DNA of 64,000 nt. Source: Cohnella caldifontis. Its GTDB lineage: Bacteria > Bacillota > Bacilli > Paenibacillales > Paenibacillaceae. Every line of letters begins with the position of its first letter. Positions within the stretch are counted from its first letter, which is position 1. The DNA lies in assembly GCF_029360585.1 (NCBI RefSeq), contig NZ_JAQZSJ010000020.1, forward strand, positions 1 through 64,000, in the 5' to 3' direction. The translations under genes were made by a program, and so were the position numbers. The notes under the pieces were generated by a model, which worked only from the letters and a program-made list of their open reading frames with translations, was not told the DNA's origin and made no database searches. Positions 54,175 through 62,480 of this stretch are shown piece after piece.

Positions 54175-56211
54175 ATGAATATGAAGAGGCCCTTGATTTC
54201 CGAAGATCTGTTCAACTTGAAGATCGTCAACGACCCGCAAATTTCTCCCGACGGTTCGAGAATTGCCTACGTAGAAACGGTCATGGAGCGCAACACGAAC
54301 CAATACAAGAGCCGCATCTGGATCGCCTCCGCCTCCGGGCAAGAACAACCGCGTCCCCTGACTTCCGGATCCGAGCTGAATTATGCGCCCCGTTGGTCGC
54401 CTGATGGAAAATGGATCGCGTTCGTCTCCACCCGCTCCGGATCCCGCCGATTGTGGATCATGCCGGGGAACGGAGGCGAGCCGCAGCCGCTTTCCCGTAT
54501 CCGAAACGTTGCCAGCCCGCCGGTATGGAGTCCCGATGGCCGAACGATCGCTTGTATCGTTGGCCTGAAGACGGACGATACGAACAAGGAGGAGGAGCAT
54601 TCGCTAAGCCCCAGGGAACGATTCACCAAGGACGTGCTGTTGATCGATCAACTCCGCTACAAGTTGGATAGCGTAGGGTTTCTCGCCGATCGGAGATGGC
54701 ATTTGTTCACCGTTCGGGCCGTAGGTCCGGAGAGAGGCACCGCACGACAGTTGACTTACGGGGACTATCATTTCGCTTCTCCTGCATGGTCCCCCGACGG
54801 TCGGTTCATCGCGGTTGCCGGCAACCGGATCGCGGAGAAGACGGAATTGGATTTAATCAACGATATATGGGTCGTTCCTTCCGGCGGCGGGGAGCTTCGC
54901 CGGTTGACCCGACAGAAGGGACCGGCAGACCATCCGGTTTGGTCGCCGGATGGGCGGTTTATCGCCTATACCGGTCATGATCGGCACTCGGGGTATTATA
55001 CGAACCGGGGAATCTGGATCGTTCCGTCCGAAGGGGGAGAGCCGAGGGAGCTGACGGCCGATTTCGATTTTCCCGTTGGCGATTATGCGATCAAGGATGT
55101 TCTCGGAGTCGAGCAGCCGGGCGTATCGCCGCACTGGTCACCGGACGGGAAATCGGTTTTGATGATAGTCAGCGCGCACGGAGCGGTTAACCTCTGGCGA
55201 TTTGCCGTCTCCGATGGGCAAGGAAGGCAGCTCACGAAAGGCGAGCGGGTCATTTTCAACCTGAGTTTCCGTTCCGGCGCCGTCGCGACCGTCAGGTTTG
55301 CCATGGCCGTAACCAGTCCCACGCTGCCTAGCGATATTTGGGTGGGCGAGATCGATGGAACATCCGTTCGCGAACGGCAGATTACGAATGTAAACCGCGA
55401 TTGGTTGGACCGGGTCGCGATAACGCGGCCGTCACGGTTTACCTTCCAATCGCCCGGCGGCCCGGAGGGTGAGGGCTGGATTCTGTATCCCCCTTATGCG
55501 CGATCGGAGAAAACAGCCGCGATTCTGCAAATTCACGGCGGTCCTACGGTCATGTACGGATACGTGTTTTTCTTCGAGTTTCAACTGCTCGCATCGAACG
55601 GTTTTTCCGTCATTTATACGAATCCTCGCGGCAGCATGGGTTACGGCGAGCCGTTTGCCGCCGCGATCCGGGGGGATTGGGGCAACCATGATTATGCCGA
55701 TCTGATGGCGGCCGTGGACGCCTCCTTGCAACTGGGAGCTTTGGATCCGCAACGATTGGGTGTCGCTGGGGGGAGCTATGGGGGGTACATGACCGACTGG
55801 ATGATCACCCAGAACAACAGATTCAAGGCGGCTGTTTCCATGCGGGGGATCAGTAACTTGTATAGTTTTTTCGGAACGTCGGACGGAGGATATTTGCATG
55901 CCGAAGAGTTCGGCGGCCCGCCATGGGAGCATCCGCAACGCTATCTGAAGCGATCCCCGATCAGCTTCGTTGACAACGTGCAAACCCCGTTGCTGCTCAT
56001 TCATAGCGACCGCGACTTCCGCGTGCCGATCGAACAGGGGGAACAGTTCTACACCGCGTTAAAGTTTCTGCGGCGCGACGTTCGCATGTTACGGTTTCTT
56101 ACCGAAACGCACGAGCTGTCCCGCGAAGGAAAACCTTGGCACCGGGTCGTCCGTTTCGACCATATATTGCAGTGGTTCCGGACGTACTTGATGAAAAAAT
56201 CGAACGTTTAA
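54175..56211 (+). CDS. S9-family prolyl-oligopeptidase-like peptidase
   Basis: A 678-aa enzyme. The first ~400 residues form a beta-propeller with WD40-like TolB repeats (PRWSPDGKWIAFVSTRSG, PVWSPDGRTIACIV, PAWSPDGRFIAVAGN). The C-terminal ~270 residues are an alpha/beta-hydrolase with nucleophile Ser in GVAGGSYGGYMTDW, Asp in LIHSDRDFRVP and His in LTETHELSREG. It is an acylaminoacyl- or dipeptidyl-peptidase type enzyme, probably cytoplasmic (no signal peptide). The ribosome binding site is weak (AAAGGA 17 bases up). It is divergent from the GMC operon. Confidence 0.9.
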   Translation: MNMKRPLISEDLFNLKIVNDPQISPDGSRIAYVETVMERNTNQYKSRIWIASASGQEQPRPLTSGSELNYAPRWSPDGKWIAFVSTRSGSRRLWIMPGNGGEPQPLSRIRNVASPPVWSPDGRTIACIVGLKTDDTNKEEEHSLSPRERFTKDVLLIDQLRYKLDSVGFLADRRWHLFTVRAVGPERGTARQLTYGDYHFASPAWSPDGRFIAVAGNRIAEKTELDLINDIWVVPSGGGELRRLTRQKGPADHPVWSPDGRFIAYTGHDRHSGYYTNRGIWIVPSEGGEPRELTADFDFPVGDYAIKDVLGVEQPGVSPHWSPDGKSVLMIVSAHGAVNLWRFAVSDGQGRQLTKGERVIFNLSFRSGAVATVRFAMAVTSPTLPSDIWVGEIDGTSVRERQITNVNRDWLDRVAITRPSRFTFQSPGGPEGEGWILYPPYARSEKTAAILQIHGGPTVMYGYVFFFEFQLLASNGFSVIYTNPRGSMGYGEPFAAAIRGDWGNHDYADLMAAVDASLQLGALDPQRLGVAGGSYGGYMTDWMITQNNRFKAAVSMRGISNLYSFFGTSDGGYLHAEEFGGPPWEHPQRYLKRSPISFVDNVQTPLLLIHSDRDFRVPIEQGEQFYTALKFLRRDVRMLRFLTETHELSREGKPWHRVVRFDHILQWFRTYLMKKSNV

Positions 56212-56302
56212 TCACCTCTGAGTAAATGCGCATACGTATGACACCTGATCAATGGGTAGGCGCATATCCTGAGGTAAACAATTTTTGGAAAGGAGCGGCG
56301 AA

Positions 56303-56947
56303 ATGACCGTTTCTCAACGGAATGATTCGCAAGTTCGCGATATATTGGAAACCAGACCTCAACCTGACTTAAGCGACGAAAACGCGGAAATGCGCAAATT
56401 GCAACCCATTCTGCAACGGATCCCCTTAACTTCGCCCGCTTTTCGACAAGCCATGGGTACCGTCCTTCAACACCTTCACGTCGTGAGCAGAGCGCTCGCC
56501 CTGGGTTGCGGGATGAGCTCCGAATTTCGGTACCTTCCCGAAGCCTGGGGACTTCCCGAATTGCACATCGTACATTCCCGTTATCTCACCCCCTTGAGCT
56601 ACCATCTTTATTCCGCCTTGGGAGCGGCGGAGCTGCTCGCAGCCGGACGGGGCCGATATCCCCATTTTCCATTGGCAGTGGGCTGCATGCTCTCGATCAT
56701 TCGGCTTTGGCAAACCTTCCCCGAAGCCATAGCCAATCTGCGGAGAGCAGCGGGTCCTCGTTACGCGGCTGCCGTCGATCAAGCGGAACAAACGCTGCGG
56801 CATATGGTGCCGTCGACGCGGCAAGCCTTAGCCATCAGCCAATCGGCTGTAGATGCGTATGTCTGGGAGGCGACCGTACGTGCCTCGGAATTGGCTTATG
56901 AGGTTCGAAGGAGGGTCGCGAAATCGATGGGGCAGGAAATGTACTAA
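56303..56947 (+). CDS. Hypothetical protein, 214 aa
   Basis: I do not recognise the family. ATG 56303 has AAGGAG seven bases before. The protein is helical and Ala/Leu/Arg-rich (PLSYHLYSALGAAELLAAG, AVGCMLSIIRLWQTFPEAI, AAGPRYAAAVDQAEQTLRHM), with one weakly hydrophobic segment and no signal peptide. It stands alone between the S9 peptidase and a YjcZ-type gene; a bulky helical sporulation or stress protein is possible but unproven. Confidence 0.6.
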   Translation: MTVSQRNDSQVRDILETRPQPDLSDENAEMRKLQPILQRIPLTSPAFRQAMGTVLQHLHVVSRALALGCGMSSEFRYLPEAWGLPELHIVHSRYLTPLSYHLYSALGAAELLAAGRGRYPHFPLAVGCMLSIIRLWQTFPEAIANLRRAAGPRYAAAVDQAEQTLRHMVPSTRQALAISQSAVDAYVWEATVRASELAYEVRRRVAKSMGQEMY

Positions 56948-56959
56948 ACCAAGCACCTG

Positions 56960-56975
56960 CGGCAAATATTTGCCG
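56960..56975. repeat. Perfect 16-bp palindrome
   Basis: CGGCAAATATTTGCCG lies 13 bases after the stop of the 214-aa gene. It has no T-run directly after it and may be part of the 3' end of that transcript. Confidence 0.4.
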
Positions 56976-56997
56976 GATTACCGGGGTGTAATTCCAA

Positions 56998-57027
56998 TAA
57001 AAAAATGACGGTTGTATTAACCGCCAT
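56998..57027 (-). terminator. Terminator of the YjcZ-type gene (minus strand)
   Basis: ATGACGGTT (57005-57013) pairs with AACCGCCAT (57019-57027) with one G-U pair; on the minus strand it is followed by a U-run (A-run 56998-57005). Confidence 0.8.
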
Positions 57028-57093
57028 TTCAGGATATTTGTAAAATCCATCGAACGATTATCTCTATTTACACGACTCGATCCCACGTCTGCT

Positions 57094-57213
57094 TTAGATA
57101 AAGAACCCTGCGGACAGAATGATGACCAACAGTATGAAGAGAACCAGCACGAATGCAAATGCGCTGCCAAAACCCGCACAGGAAAACCCAGCGCCGCCAA
57201 CTCCGAAGCCCAT
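57094..57213 (-). CDS. YjcZ-family sporulation-type small membrane protein
   Basis: A 39-residue ORF found by translating the minus strand. The N-terminal half is Gly/Phe-rich (MGFGVGGAGFSCAGFGSAF) and the rest is one membrane helix (FVLVLFILLVIILSAGFFI). This is the classic layout of YjcZ-family proteins made in sporulating bacilli. An AAGGCGGTGATC ribosome binding region lies just upstream of ATG (complement of 57211-57213), and a terminator follows at 57027-56998. Confidence 0.85.
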   Translation of the reverse strand: MGFGVGGAGFSCAGFGSAFAFVLVLFILLVIILSAGFFI

Positions 57214-57383
57214 GAGATCACCGCCTTCAAAGAATTGTGATTTGTCATCACGTCATCACTATATGGCAAGGATACTTGCACGGACAGGACTAACGCACAG
57301 GTGGTTTTCGAATTTTTTGGGAAGAAGTAAACAGGCGGCCGATCGCGAGATTAAGCAAATCTTCCGTTCATGGATCATAAAAA

Positions 57384-57411
57384 GGCAACATCCTTTGTTC
57401 AGGATGTTGCC
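57384..57411 (-). terminator. Terminator of the DUF2935 gene
   Basis: GGCAACATCCT (57384-57394) and AGGATGTTGCC (57401-57411) pair perfectly; the minus strand then has T5. It lies 23 bases past the DUF2935 stop. Confidence 0.88.
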
Positions 57412-57433
57412 AACTTACTTTTAGATCGCTTTT

Positions 57434-58294
57434 TCAATGCTCCTCCAAATCACGCATGGAAACCGGAGTGCCTGTTAAATGCTGCTCGAACATGTCGATA
57501 ATGAAAAGGAATCTTTCCGCTTCACGAAAGACATGATCCGCGAGGAGGGGGTGAATGATGCTTTTGATCTTGCACGCGTTAATCAGATCGCGCGCAGTCC
57601 GTTTAAAATCACGCAGAGATTTCACGGACACCCTGTTCTGATCCAAAAATTGACCGAGAATCGGAACGGTTTGGGATTGGGGGCGCATGGATTCGATATC
57701 CCGCGCTTGGAAAAGCAATTGATCGAAATCGCGACTGAATTCATTGGCCATATCAACCAGTTTCCGTTCGGATGGGTCAAGCAGGTGGCTGATAAATTTT
57801 GCGTGGTCGGCCATGATCCGTAAGAAAAATACGTTCTCATCGATGATGGCGTCGGGCAAGGGTTCAAGCTTACCGGTATTCAGTTCCTGCAATCGATTTC
57901 TGAAATAATTGGCTTCTCTGCTCACATGGTCCACCAATAATGGGTAATTGTTCGCTCCGGGAAGCTGACAAGTTAGAATTAACCCTAAAACTTTTCTTTT
58001 GAACACCCAAATGTGGGAAACTGCATTATGGACTTCAGAATTGAATCTCATGATTACCTGGGGGTCTGAATCCACGGGCAGCGTCATGGATCGATTCTCA
58101 ATGCCTTCGAACAACGCGTAAAATTGATTCGCCTCATTGATCAACTGCGTATCTTCAGCTCTGAAGCCTAATCTCAGGAATAGGGAATGTTCTTTCATAA
58201 TTCGAGACCAAAATCTGATTTCATCAAGCGAACGTGCTACGAATGCATTCGTCACTTCGCTTAATACCTCCCCGGGAAGATATCTCATCTTCAC
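57434..58294 (-). CDS. DUF2935 family protein
   Basis: A 286-aa helical protein with two related halves. Each has the FW/FF-x-R-I-M-x-[E/D]-H segment (FWSRIMKEHSLFLRLGF; FFLRIMADHAKFISHLL), and each half ends with a HxxxEAxxF type pattern (DHVSREANYFRNRL; DHVFREAERFLFII). Paired Glu/His residues suggest a di-metal four-helix bundle. The start is GTG 58294 or ATG 58288; neither has a strong ribosome binding site. Function unknown, common in spore formers. Confidence 0.85.
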   Translation of the reverse strand: MKMRYLPGEVLSEVTNAFVARSLDEIRFWSRIMKEHSLFLRLGFRAEDTQLINEANQFYALFEGIENRSMTLPVDSDPQVIMRFNSEVHNAVSHIWVFKRKVLGLILTCQLPGANNYPLLVDHVSREANYFRNRLQELNTGKLEPLPDAIIDENVFFLRIMADHAKFISHLLDPSERKLVDMANEFSRDFDQLLFQARDIESMRPQSQTVPILGQFLDQNRVSVKSLRDFKRTARDLINACKIKSIIHPLLADHVFREAERFLFIIDMFEQHLTGTPVSMRDLEEH

Positions 58295-58526
58295 ACGTTT
58301 ATTCCGGGAAGTATCATTTTATGCTTAATTACGAAGCAAGACGGCCGACTAGCTGAACTTACGATTGCAGGCGTCAGCTTTTAACCGACTGTCTGTCCCA
58401 CGCGGCAGTAGCCGGACGATCGGATGCATAATGATCCCACACTAGCGGGAAAACTCCTGCTATGCGATCGTCGAGGCAAAATATGGGCTGGAGGAAGGTG
58501 TCGGCGTAGCAACTGGCTGAGGTTTG
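58295..58526. other. Intergenic stretch with no gene seen
   Basis: About 230 bases between the DUF2935 and ydjO genes. An AGCTGA...TCAGCTTTT hairpin-like sequence (58351-58381) is the only structure noticed; no ORF with a ribosome binding site was found. Confidence 0.4.
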
Positions 58527-58733
58527 TCAGTTTCGTTTTTTATTCGTATTGATGATTTGCGGAAGCAGCTTTACGCTTCTCACCATTGGGGACTGGCAAA
58601 TCGGGCACACAGGCACGTCCGCAAACGAGAAATTATCACGTATCCATCCTTTGCAGTCCTTATGCGTGCAGCTCCAGATGACAGTCTCTTCATGTGGGAG
58701 ATCTTCTACCGGTTTGCCACGATAAGCCAACAT
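58527..58733 (-). CDS. Cold-inducible YdjO-like zinc-ribbon protein
   Basis: A 68-aa protein with two CxxC-like pairs (WSCTHKDCKGWI and VPVCPICQSPM), a small zinc ribbon as in B. subtilis YdjO, and a basic tail (NTNKKRN). GGAGGGG precedes ATG 58733. It follows the cold-shock gene with a hairpin between them, the usual arrangement; RNA or protein binding at low temperature is likely, not shown. Confidence 0.85.
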   Translation of the reverse strand: MLAYRGKPVEDLPHEETVIWSCTHKDCKGWIRDNFSFADVPVCPICQSPMVRSVKLLPQIINTNKKRN

Positions 58734-58754
58734 GTATCCCCTCCTTGAATTAAA

Positions 58755-58777
58755 AAGCTGCCCTTAACAGGCAGCTT
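58755..58777 (-). terminator. Hairpin between csp and ydjO
   Basis: AAGCTGCC (58755-58762) and GGCAGCTT (58770-58777) with T-rich sequence after it on the minus strand. Readthrough could still feed ydjO. Confidence 0.8.
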
Positions 58778-58789
58778 CATTGACTTCGT

Positions 58790-58990
58790 TCACAGCTTAA
58801 CTACGTTCTCGGCTTGAGGTCCGCGATTGCCTTGCGTCACATTGAACTGAACGCGCTGGCCTTCGTCGAGGGTTTTGAATCCATCGCCTTGGATAGCGGA
58901 AAAGTGTACGAATACGTCGTTGCCGCCTTCAACCTCGATAAAACCAAAGCCTTTGTCTGCGTTAAACCATTTTACTGTTCCTGTTTGCAT
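58790..58990 (-). CDS. Cold-shock protein (CspA/CspB family)
   Basis: A 66-aa OB-fold protein with RNP1 (KGFGFIEV) and RNP2 (DVFVHFSAI), nearly identical in layout to B. subtilis CspB/CspD. It binds single-stranded nucleic acid and acts as an RNA chaperone. A GGAGG stands nine bases before ATG 58990, after a long AT-rich leader. Confidence 0.95.
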   Translation of the reverse strand: MQTGTVKWFNADKGFGFIEVEGGNDVFVHFSAIQGDGFKTLDEGQRVQFNVTQGNRGPQAENVVKL

Positions 58991-59121
58991 CTAAAATATG
59001 CCTCCTAATGTTTGATTAAACAAAAAAATCACACATTGAAAGAGGTGCCATCTGTACAATGAGAACCCCTTCAACATGTGAATTTAAGGTTTAATTTGCG
59101 TTCATTAAATTATAGTACCAC
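58991..59121 (-). promoter_or_regulatory. Promoter and long 5' leader of the csp gene
   Basis: A TATAAT-type -10 is at 59114-59109 on the minus strand, with a poor -35. The leader is about 110 nt, AT-rich, with GTTTAATCAAAC near the ribosome binding site, the kind of structured leader that controls csp mRNA at low temperature. Confidence 0.55.
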
Positions 59122-59185
59122 AACACAATACACAAATCAAGAAGTGTGGTATCATATAGGATAATATGATTTAGGAGTGATAGGT

Positions 59186-59503
59186 CTGAAGAAAAGAAAC
59201 AAGCCGATTTCCTTTGATGAATTGCTAAAAGAGCTTCAAGGCGCGAAATCAAATGAAGGCGTCCAAAATCACGTATCCTTTGAAATGTTATTTCATGAGA
59301 CCTTCATGAGCCGGTACTCTTCCTTCAAAAGTTTTGACGAATTTCTCCGCAAAGGAAACTTCGATGTCAAGACCCTGGAAGACATCGACAATATCCCTGA
59401 CGAGCTTTTCGATCGGCATGTCGACCGGGAGACCGACTTCGGCAGCTGGAAGTCGATGCTGGACCGGGCCAATGCGGAATATGAGGCAGGCCATCGGGTA
59501 TAA
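59186..59503 (+). CDS. Hypothetical protein, ~105 aa
   Basis: Not recognised. A GGAG (59174-59177) would fit a CTG at 59186 (eight bases); GTG 59177 lies inside it. The protein is hydrophilic, starting LKKRNKPISFDELLKELQGA and later FKSFDEFLRKGNFDVKTLED, with no membrane helix or signal. A terminator follows. It may be a small sporulation-type protein. Confidence 0.6.
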   Translation: MKKRNKPISFDELLKELQGAKSNEGVQNHVSFEMLFHETFMSRYSSFKSFDEFLRKGNFDVKTLEDIDNIPDELFDRHVDRETDFGSWKSMLDRANAEYEAGHRV

Positions 59504-59526
59504 CGGCAACTGAATGGAAAATAATA

Positions 59527-59562
59527 GACGATCAGGCCCTTTGGGGCTAGATCGTCTTTTTG
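59527..59562 (+). terminator. Terminator after the 105-aa gene
   Basis: GACGATC (59527-59533) with GATCGTC (59550-59556), inner AGGCCC/GGGGCT, followed by T5. Confidence 0.85.
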
Positions 59563-59638
59563 ATTTGTTGGTTCATTTGGAAGCTTTTTAATTCTGTCTA
59601 GAATAATAAACGCGAGTTGATTAAACAATCCATGTTCA

Positions 59639-59905
59639 ATGCTTGCACGGAATCACTGGCACATCCATCGCGATGGATTTCAAATTTTATTGGTAACCGG
59701 AGGGGAAGGGTGGTACCAAGAAGAAGGAAAACCTGCTCAATTCTTAAAAGCCGGGGATGTAATTGTCACTCATGATGGCGTAAAACACTGGCATGGCGCT
59801 GCAAAAGACAGCTGGTTTGAACACCTTGCAATCACTGCAGGCAAGCCGGAATGGTTGGAACCTGTATCGGATGAAGAATACAACAATCTCATTGCGCCAA
59901 AGTAA
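59639..59905 (+). pseudogene. Cupin-family protein lacking its N-terminal half
   Basis: 88 codons: RNHWHIHRDGFQILLVTGG, GWYQEEGKPAQFLKAGDVI and KHWHGAAKDSWFEHLAIT are the metal-binding HxH...E and H segments of a cupin. Relatives usually have 40-50 more residues before this point (the PG-x-R-x-x-WHIH strand). Upstream in frame, a stop at 59618 is reached after a few non-matching codons, and no ribosome binding site stands before ATG 59639. It therefore looks like a 5'-truncated remnant. Confidence 0.7.
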
Positions 59906-59958
59906 CACATACGATTCGCCTACAATATGATGAGCTATACATCTAATGAGGTGAGCCA

Positions 59959-60402
59959 ATGGCAGTCGTAAAAGCCAGGAAACAGGATATAGATATGTTA
60001 GCAAGGCTGCTTCGAGCCGAAGCTGAGGCCGAAGGCGAAATGGGCATGCTCCTTGTCGGAAACGTCGGCATTAACCGAATAAGAGCGAACTGCTCCGATT
60101 TTAAAGGAATCCGGACCATTCGCCAAATGATCTATCAGCCGCATGCGTTCGAAGCGTTGCAACATGGCATGTTCTATCAAAGCGCGAGAGAGAAGGTACG
60201 CCGTCTGGCGCGAAGGGCCGTGAATGGGGAGCGGAATTGGCCGGCCAAGTTCTCCCTATGGTACTTCCGCCCTGGAACGTATGAAAGTCCCGGACCTTGT
60301 CCAGAGACTTGGTATCATCAACCGTTCGCAGGACGATGGAAGAAGCACTGTTTTTATGAACCGACCGCGGCTGAATGCGCAAATGTCTATAACACGTTTT
60401 AA
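59959..60402 (+). CDS. cwlJ: Spore cortex-lytic cell-wall hydrolase (CwlJ/SleB family)
   Basis: A 147-aa protein with MLARLLRAEAEAEGEMGMLL (catalytic Glu), VGNVGINRIRANC, SLWYFRPG and CFYEPTAAECANVYNTF at the end, the layout of CwlJ, without a signal peptide. It degrades the spore cortex during germination and is normally placed in the coat. GAGGTGA precedes ATG 59959. No GerQ-like gene is nearby. Confidence 0.9.
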   Translation: MAVVKARKQDIDMLARLLRAEAEAEGEMGMLLVGNVGINRIRANCSDFKGIRTIRQMIYQPHAFEALQHGMFYQSAREKVRRLARRAVNGERNWPAKFSLWYFRPGTYESPGPCPETWYHQPFAGRWKKHCFYEPTAAECANVYNTF

Positions 60403-60443
60403 TATCATGAAAGGTTTTACCGATTGATGCGATAACGAGAAGT

Positions 60444-60474
60444 TACCCCGGCAGACCGCGGCCGGGGTATTTTA
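60444..60474 (+). terminator. Terminator after cwlJ
   Basis: TACCCCGGC (60444-60452) pairs with GCCGGGGTA (60461-60469), then TTTTAT. Confidence 0.85.
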
Positions 60475-60562
60475 TTCGCTTCGCCGAATTTACGGGCCGG
60501 TTAAGTACAAATTTCGTCGCTAGGCCGCATGTCCGTTTCATACCCGCCATAATTGATTTAAT

Positions 60563-60771
60563 AGATTATAAAGATAAAGCGATGGGCGTGTTTTCGTCAA
60601 ATCCGGTCAAAAGCGGGTTGAAAATCAATATTCATGTCGTTCAGCGATCGAAATCAGTCGATATATAGCATTTATGTAATTGTAAGCACTTTATTTTAAG
60701 TATTGACAAAGTCAAATGACGGTACTTATGATGAAAACGTAAACAGATTTAGGTTTTATTAAAGCAAACGT
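60563..60771 (+). promoter_or_regulatory. Promoter region A of the esterase gene, duplicated upstream of 63790
   Basis: Contains a cre-like TGTAAGCACTTTAT (60681-60694), TTGACA (60703-60708), 18-bp spacer and TATGAT (60727-60732), then CGTAAACAG and TTTTATTAAAGCAAAC. The same order and much of the sequence recur at 63437-63706. A hairpin TTTGTGTC...GACACAAA (60813-60838) lies in the leader before ATG 60882. The 400 bp between cwlJ and the esterase hold no other gene. Confidence 0.72.
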
Positions 60772-60881
60772 TCAAACTAAATTCGAGGGGGGATTCTCTA
60801 AAAGAATCGGATTTTGTGTCAAGACTTAGCGACACAAAGCATTCGAAACAAAAATGAAAAATAGCGAAGGAGAGAAGAGTA

Positions 60882-62372
60882 ATGAAAAACAAGAACCTTA
60901 TCTTAAAGCCTATCTCCATTAGATTCACGGCTCTGCTGCTCGTTTTGGCGATGGTTTTGGGCATGCCCGTGACGGCGCTGGCCGATCAGAATCCGGTCGG
61001 GCAGCAGAATGCGATTGCGGCCGAAGGGGAGCTGGTCGAGGGGCCGACCGTCATGAAGGATCCCGATTCGCCGACCGGCTACACCGTACGGTTTGTCTAC
61101 AAGAACGAAAATGCTTCCAGCGTAACGTTCGTCGGCGACATGCTGCTCAGGAACTGGGCCGATCCCACGGATACGAAAGTATACACGCCTTACGAGTATA
61201 AGCCCGGTTTAATGCGCGGGGGCGGCGCGTTTGAGGCGGAAATGGAAAAGAGGGACGGCGGCTATTGGGTGATCGAGGTACCGCTTGCAGCCGGCGCCAA
61301 CCAATACTGGTTCTACGTGGACGGCAATCGCAACTACTGGGTGCCGGATCCCGCGAACTCGCCGAAATTCGCTCCGGACGGCCTCACAGGCAACGCCAGG
61401 CGTGCCTTTAACGCGGTGTATGTGCCGTATGATCCGGACAAACAGGACGAGATCATGGGGGCGCGTGAGATTGAAAACCCCAGAACCGATGGAAAAACAG
61501 GTACGTGGGATTATGTAGCAATCCCCGCTCAGATCGGCGGCAAGACGCGATATTTGGGCGTATATTTACCGTACGGATATGATGAAAACCGAGAACAGCC
61601 GTATAAAACGATTTACATGCAACATGGCGGCGGCCAGGATGCATCCGATTGGATGAACATCGGCAGCGTACCGAACATCATGGATAATCTGCTCGCGGAA
61701 GGCCTTACCGAACCCGCGATCGTCGTTACGACGGACGCTTCGTACCTTGGAAACGCTCAAGACGGGTATCCCAATTTGTTCAATATCATCCTGCCGTTTA
61801 TTGAAGACCACTACAATGTGTCGAAGAGAGCGGCTGATCGGTCGTTTGCCGGTCTGTCGTTAGGTGGGATCATCACGGCAAACATCATCAACTATGACGC
61901 TACGAAGTTCGGATATTACGGCGTATGGAGCGGCGGCATGGGAGTCCGCACCACGGCGGCGAATCTGGGGGTGCCCTATATACTCTTTGGCGGCGGGCGA
62001 TATGATTTCGGATTGCCAAATCCGACCCAAGTTGCGGCATTGGACGCTACCGATGCGAATTATCAAAATATCGTAGTTGCCGGTGGCCACGACTTTAATA
62101 CCTGGTGCCAGTTGTTCACGATCTATGCCAGAGACTATCTGTGGAAGCCAAGAGCGTTTCTTATGGACAAAATCGAAAAACATCTTGACGGATATTTTGC
62201 AGACGGGGCGATTGACAATGCGGGAGTATATAACAGCTTAAAGGCCAAACTCAAGCAAGAAAAACTCACTTCCTTTATAAACGAGTTAAAAGCTCAGGCC
62301 GGTAAACACATAAGCAGCGAAGCCGCATCGACATTGCTTGAGTATGCAGAAAGGATCAACTCGGATCAATAG
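60882..62372 (+). CDS. Secreted CE1-type (feruloyl/xylan) esterase
   Basis: A 496-aa secreted enzyme with signal peptide (ALLLVLAMVLGMPVTALA). Residues ~60-175 form an N-terminal Ig/CBM48-like domain (VTFVGDMLLRNWADP, GANQYWFYVDGNRNYWV), as in Paenibacillus and gut Bacteroidetes feruloyl esterases. The alpha/beta-hydrolase follows: nucleophile Ser in FAGLSLGGIITAN, oxyanion part YMQHGGGQDASDW and His in VAGGHDFNTWCQ. The C-terminal ~60 residues form a helical hairpin. It likely releases acyl groups from plant xylan. GAAGGAGAG precedes ATG 60882. Confidence 0.86.
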   Translation: MKNKNLILKPISIRFTALLLVLAMVLGMPVTALADQNPVGQQNAIAAEGELVEGPTVMKDPDSPTGYTVRFVYKNENASSVTFVGDMLLRNWADPTDTKVYTPYEYKPGLMRGGGAFEAEMEKRDGGYWVIEVPLAAGANQYWFYVDGNRNYWVPDPANSPKFAPDGLTGNARRAFNAVYVPYDPDKQDEIMGAREIENPRTDGKTGTWDYVAIPAQIGGKTRYLGVYLPYGYDENREQPYKTIYMQHGGGQDASDWMNIGSVPNIMDNLLAEGLTEPAIVVTTDASYLGNAQDGYPNLFNIILPFIEDHYNVSKRAADRSFAGLSLGGIITANIINYDATKFGYYGVWSGGMGVRTTAANLGVPYILFGGGRYDFGLPNPTQVAALDATDANYQNIVVAGGHDFNTWCQLFTIYARDYLWKPRAFLMDKIEKHLDGYFADGAIDNAGVYNSLKAKLKQEKLTSFINELKAQAGKHISSEAASTLLEYAERINSDQ

Positions 62373-62398
62373 AGTGGATAAGTTCAAAATGGCGTGAA

Positions 62399-62447
62399 AA
62401 AAAAGGCAAACCTCCGGACATCATCGGGGTTTGCCTTTTTTTCGGTT
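62399..62447. terminator. Bidirectional terminator between convergent genes
   Basis: AAAAGGCAAACC (62401-62412) pairs with GGTTTGCCTTTTT (62428-62443) and has A-run and T-run on either side. Confidence 0.85.
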
Positions 62448-62480
62448 GGGTCCTAATTTCGCTTCTCGCGGATCATAGGG

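Noticed and set aside
57119-57424. A 101-codon open frame on the plus strand opposite the YjcZ-type gene
   Set aside because: It is the complement of the Gly/Phe-rich YjcZ gene and its terminator; no ribosome binding site.
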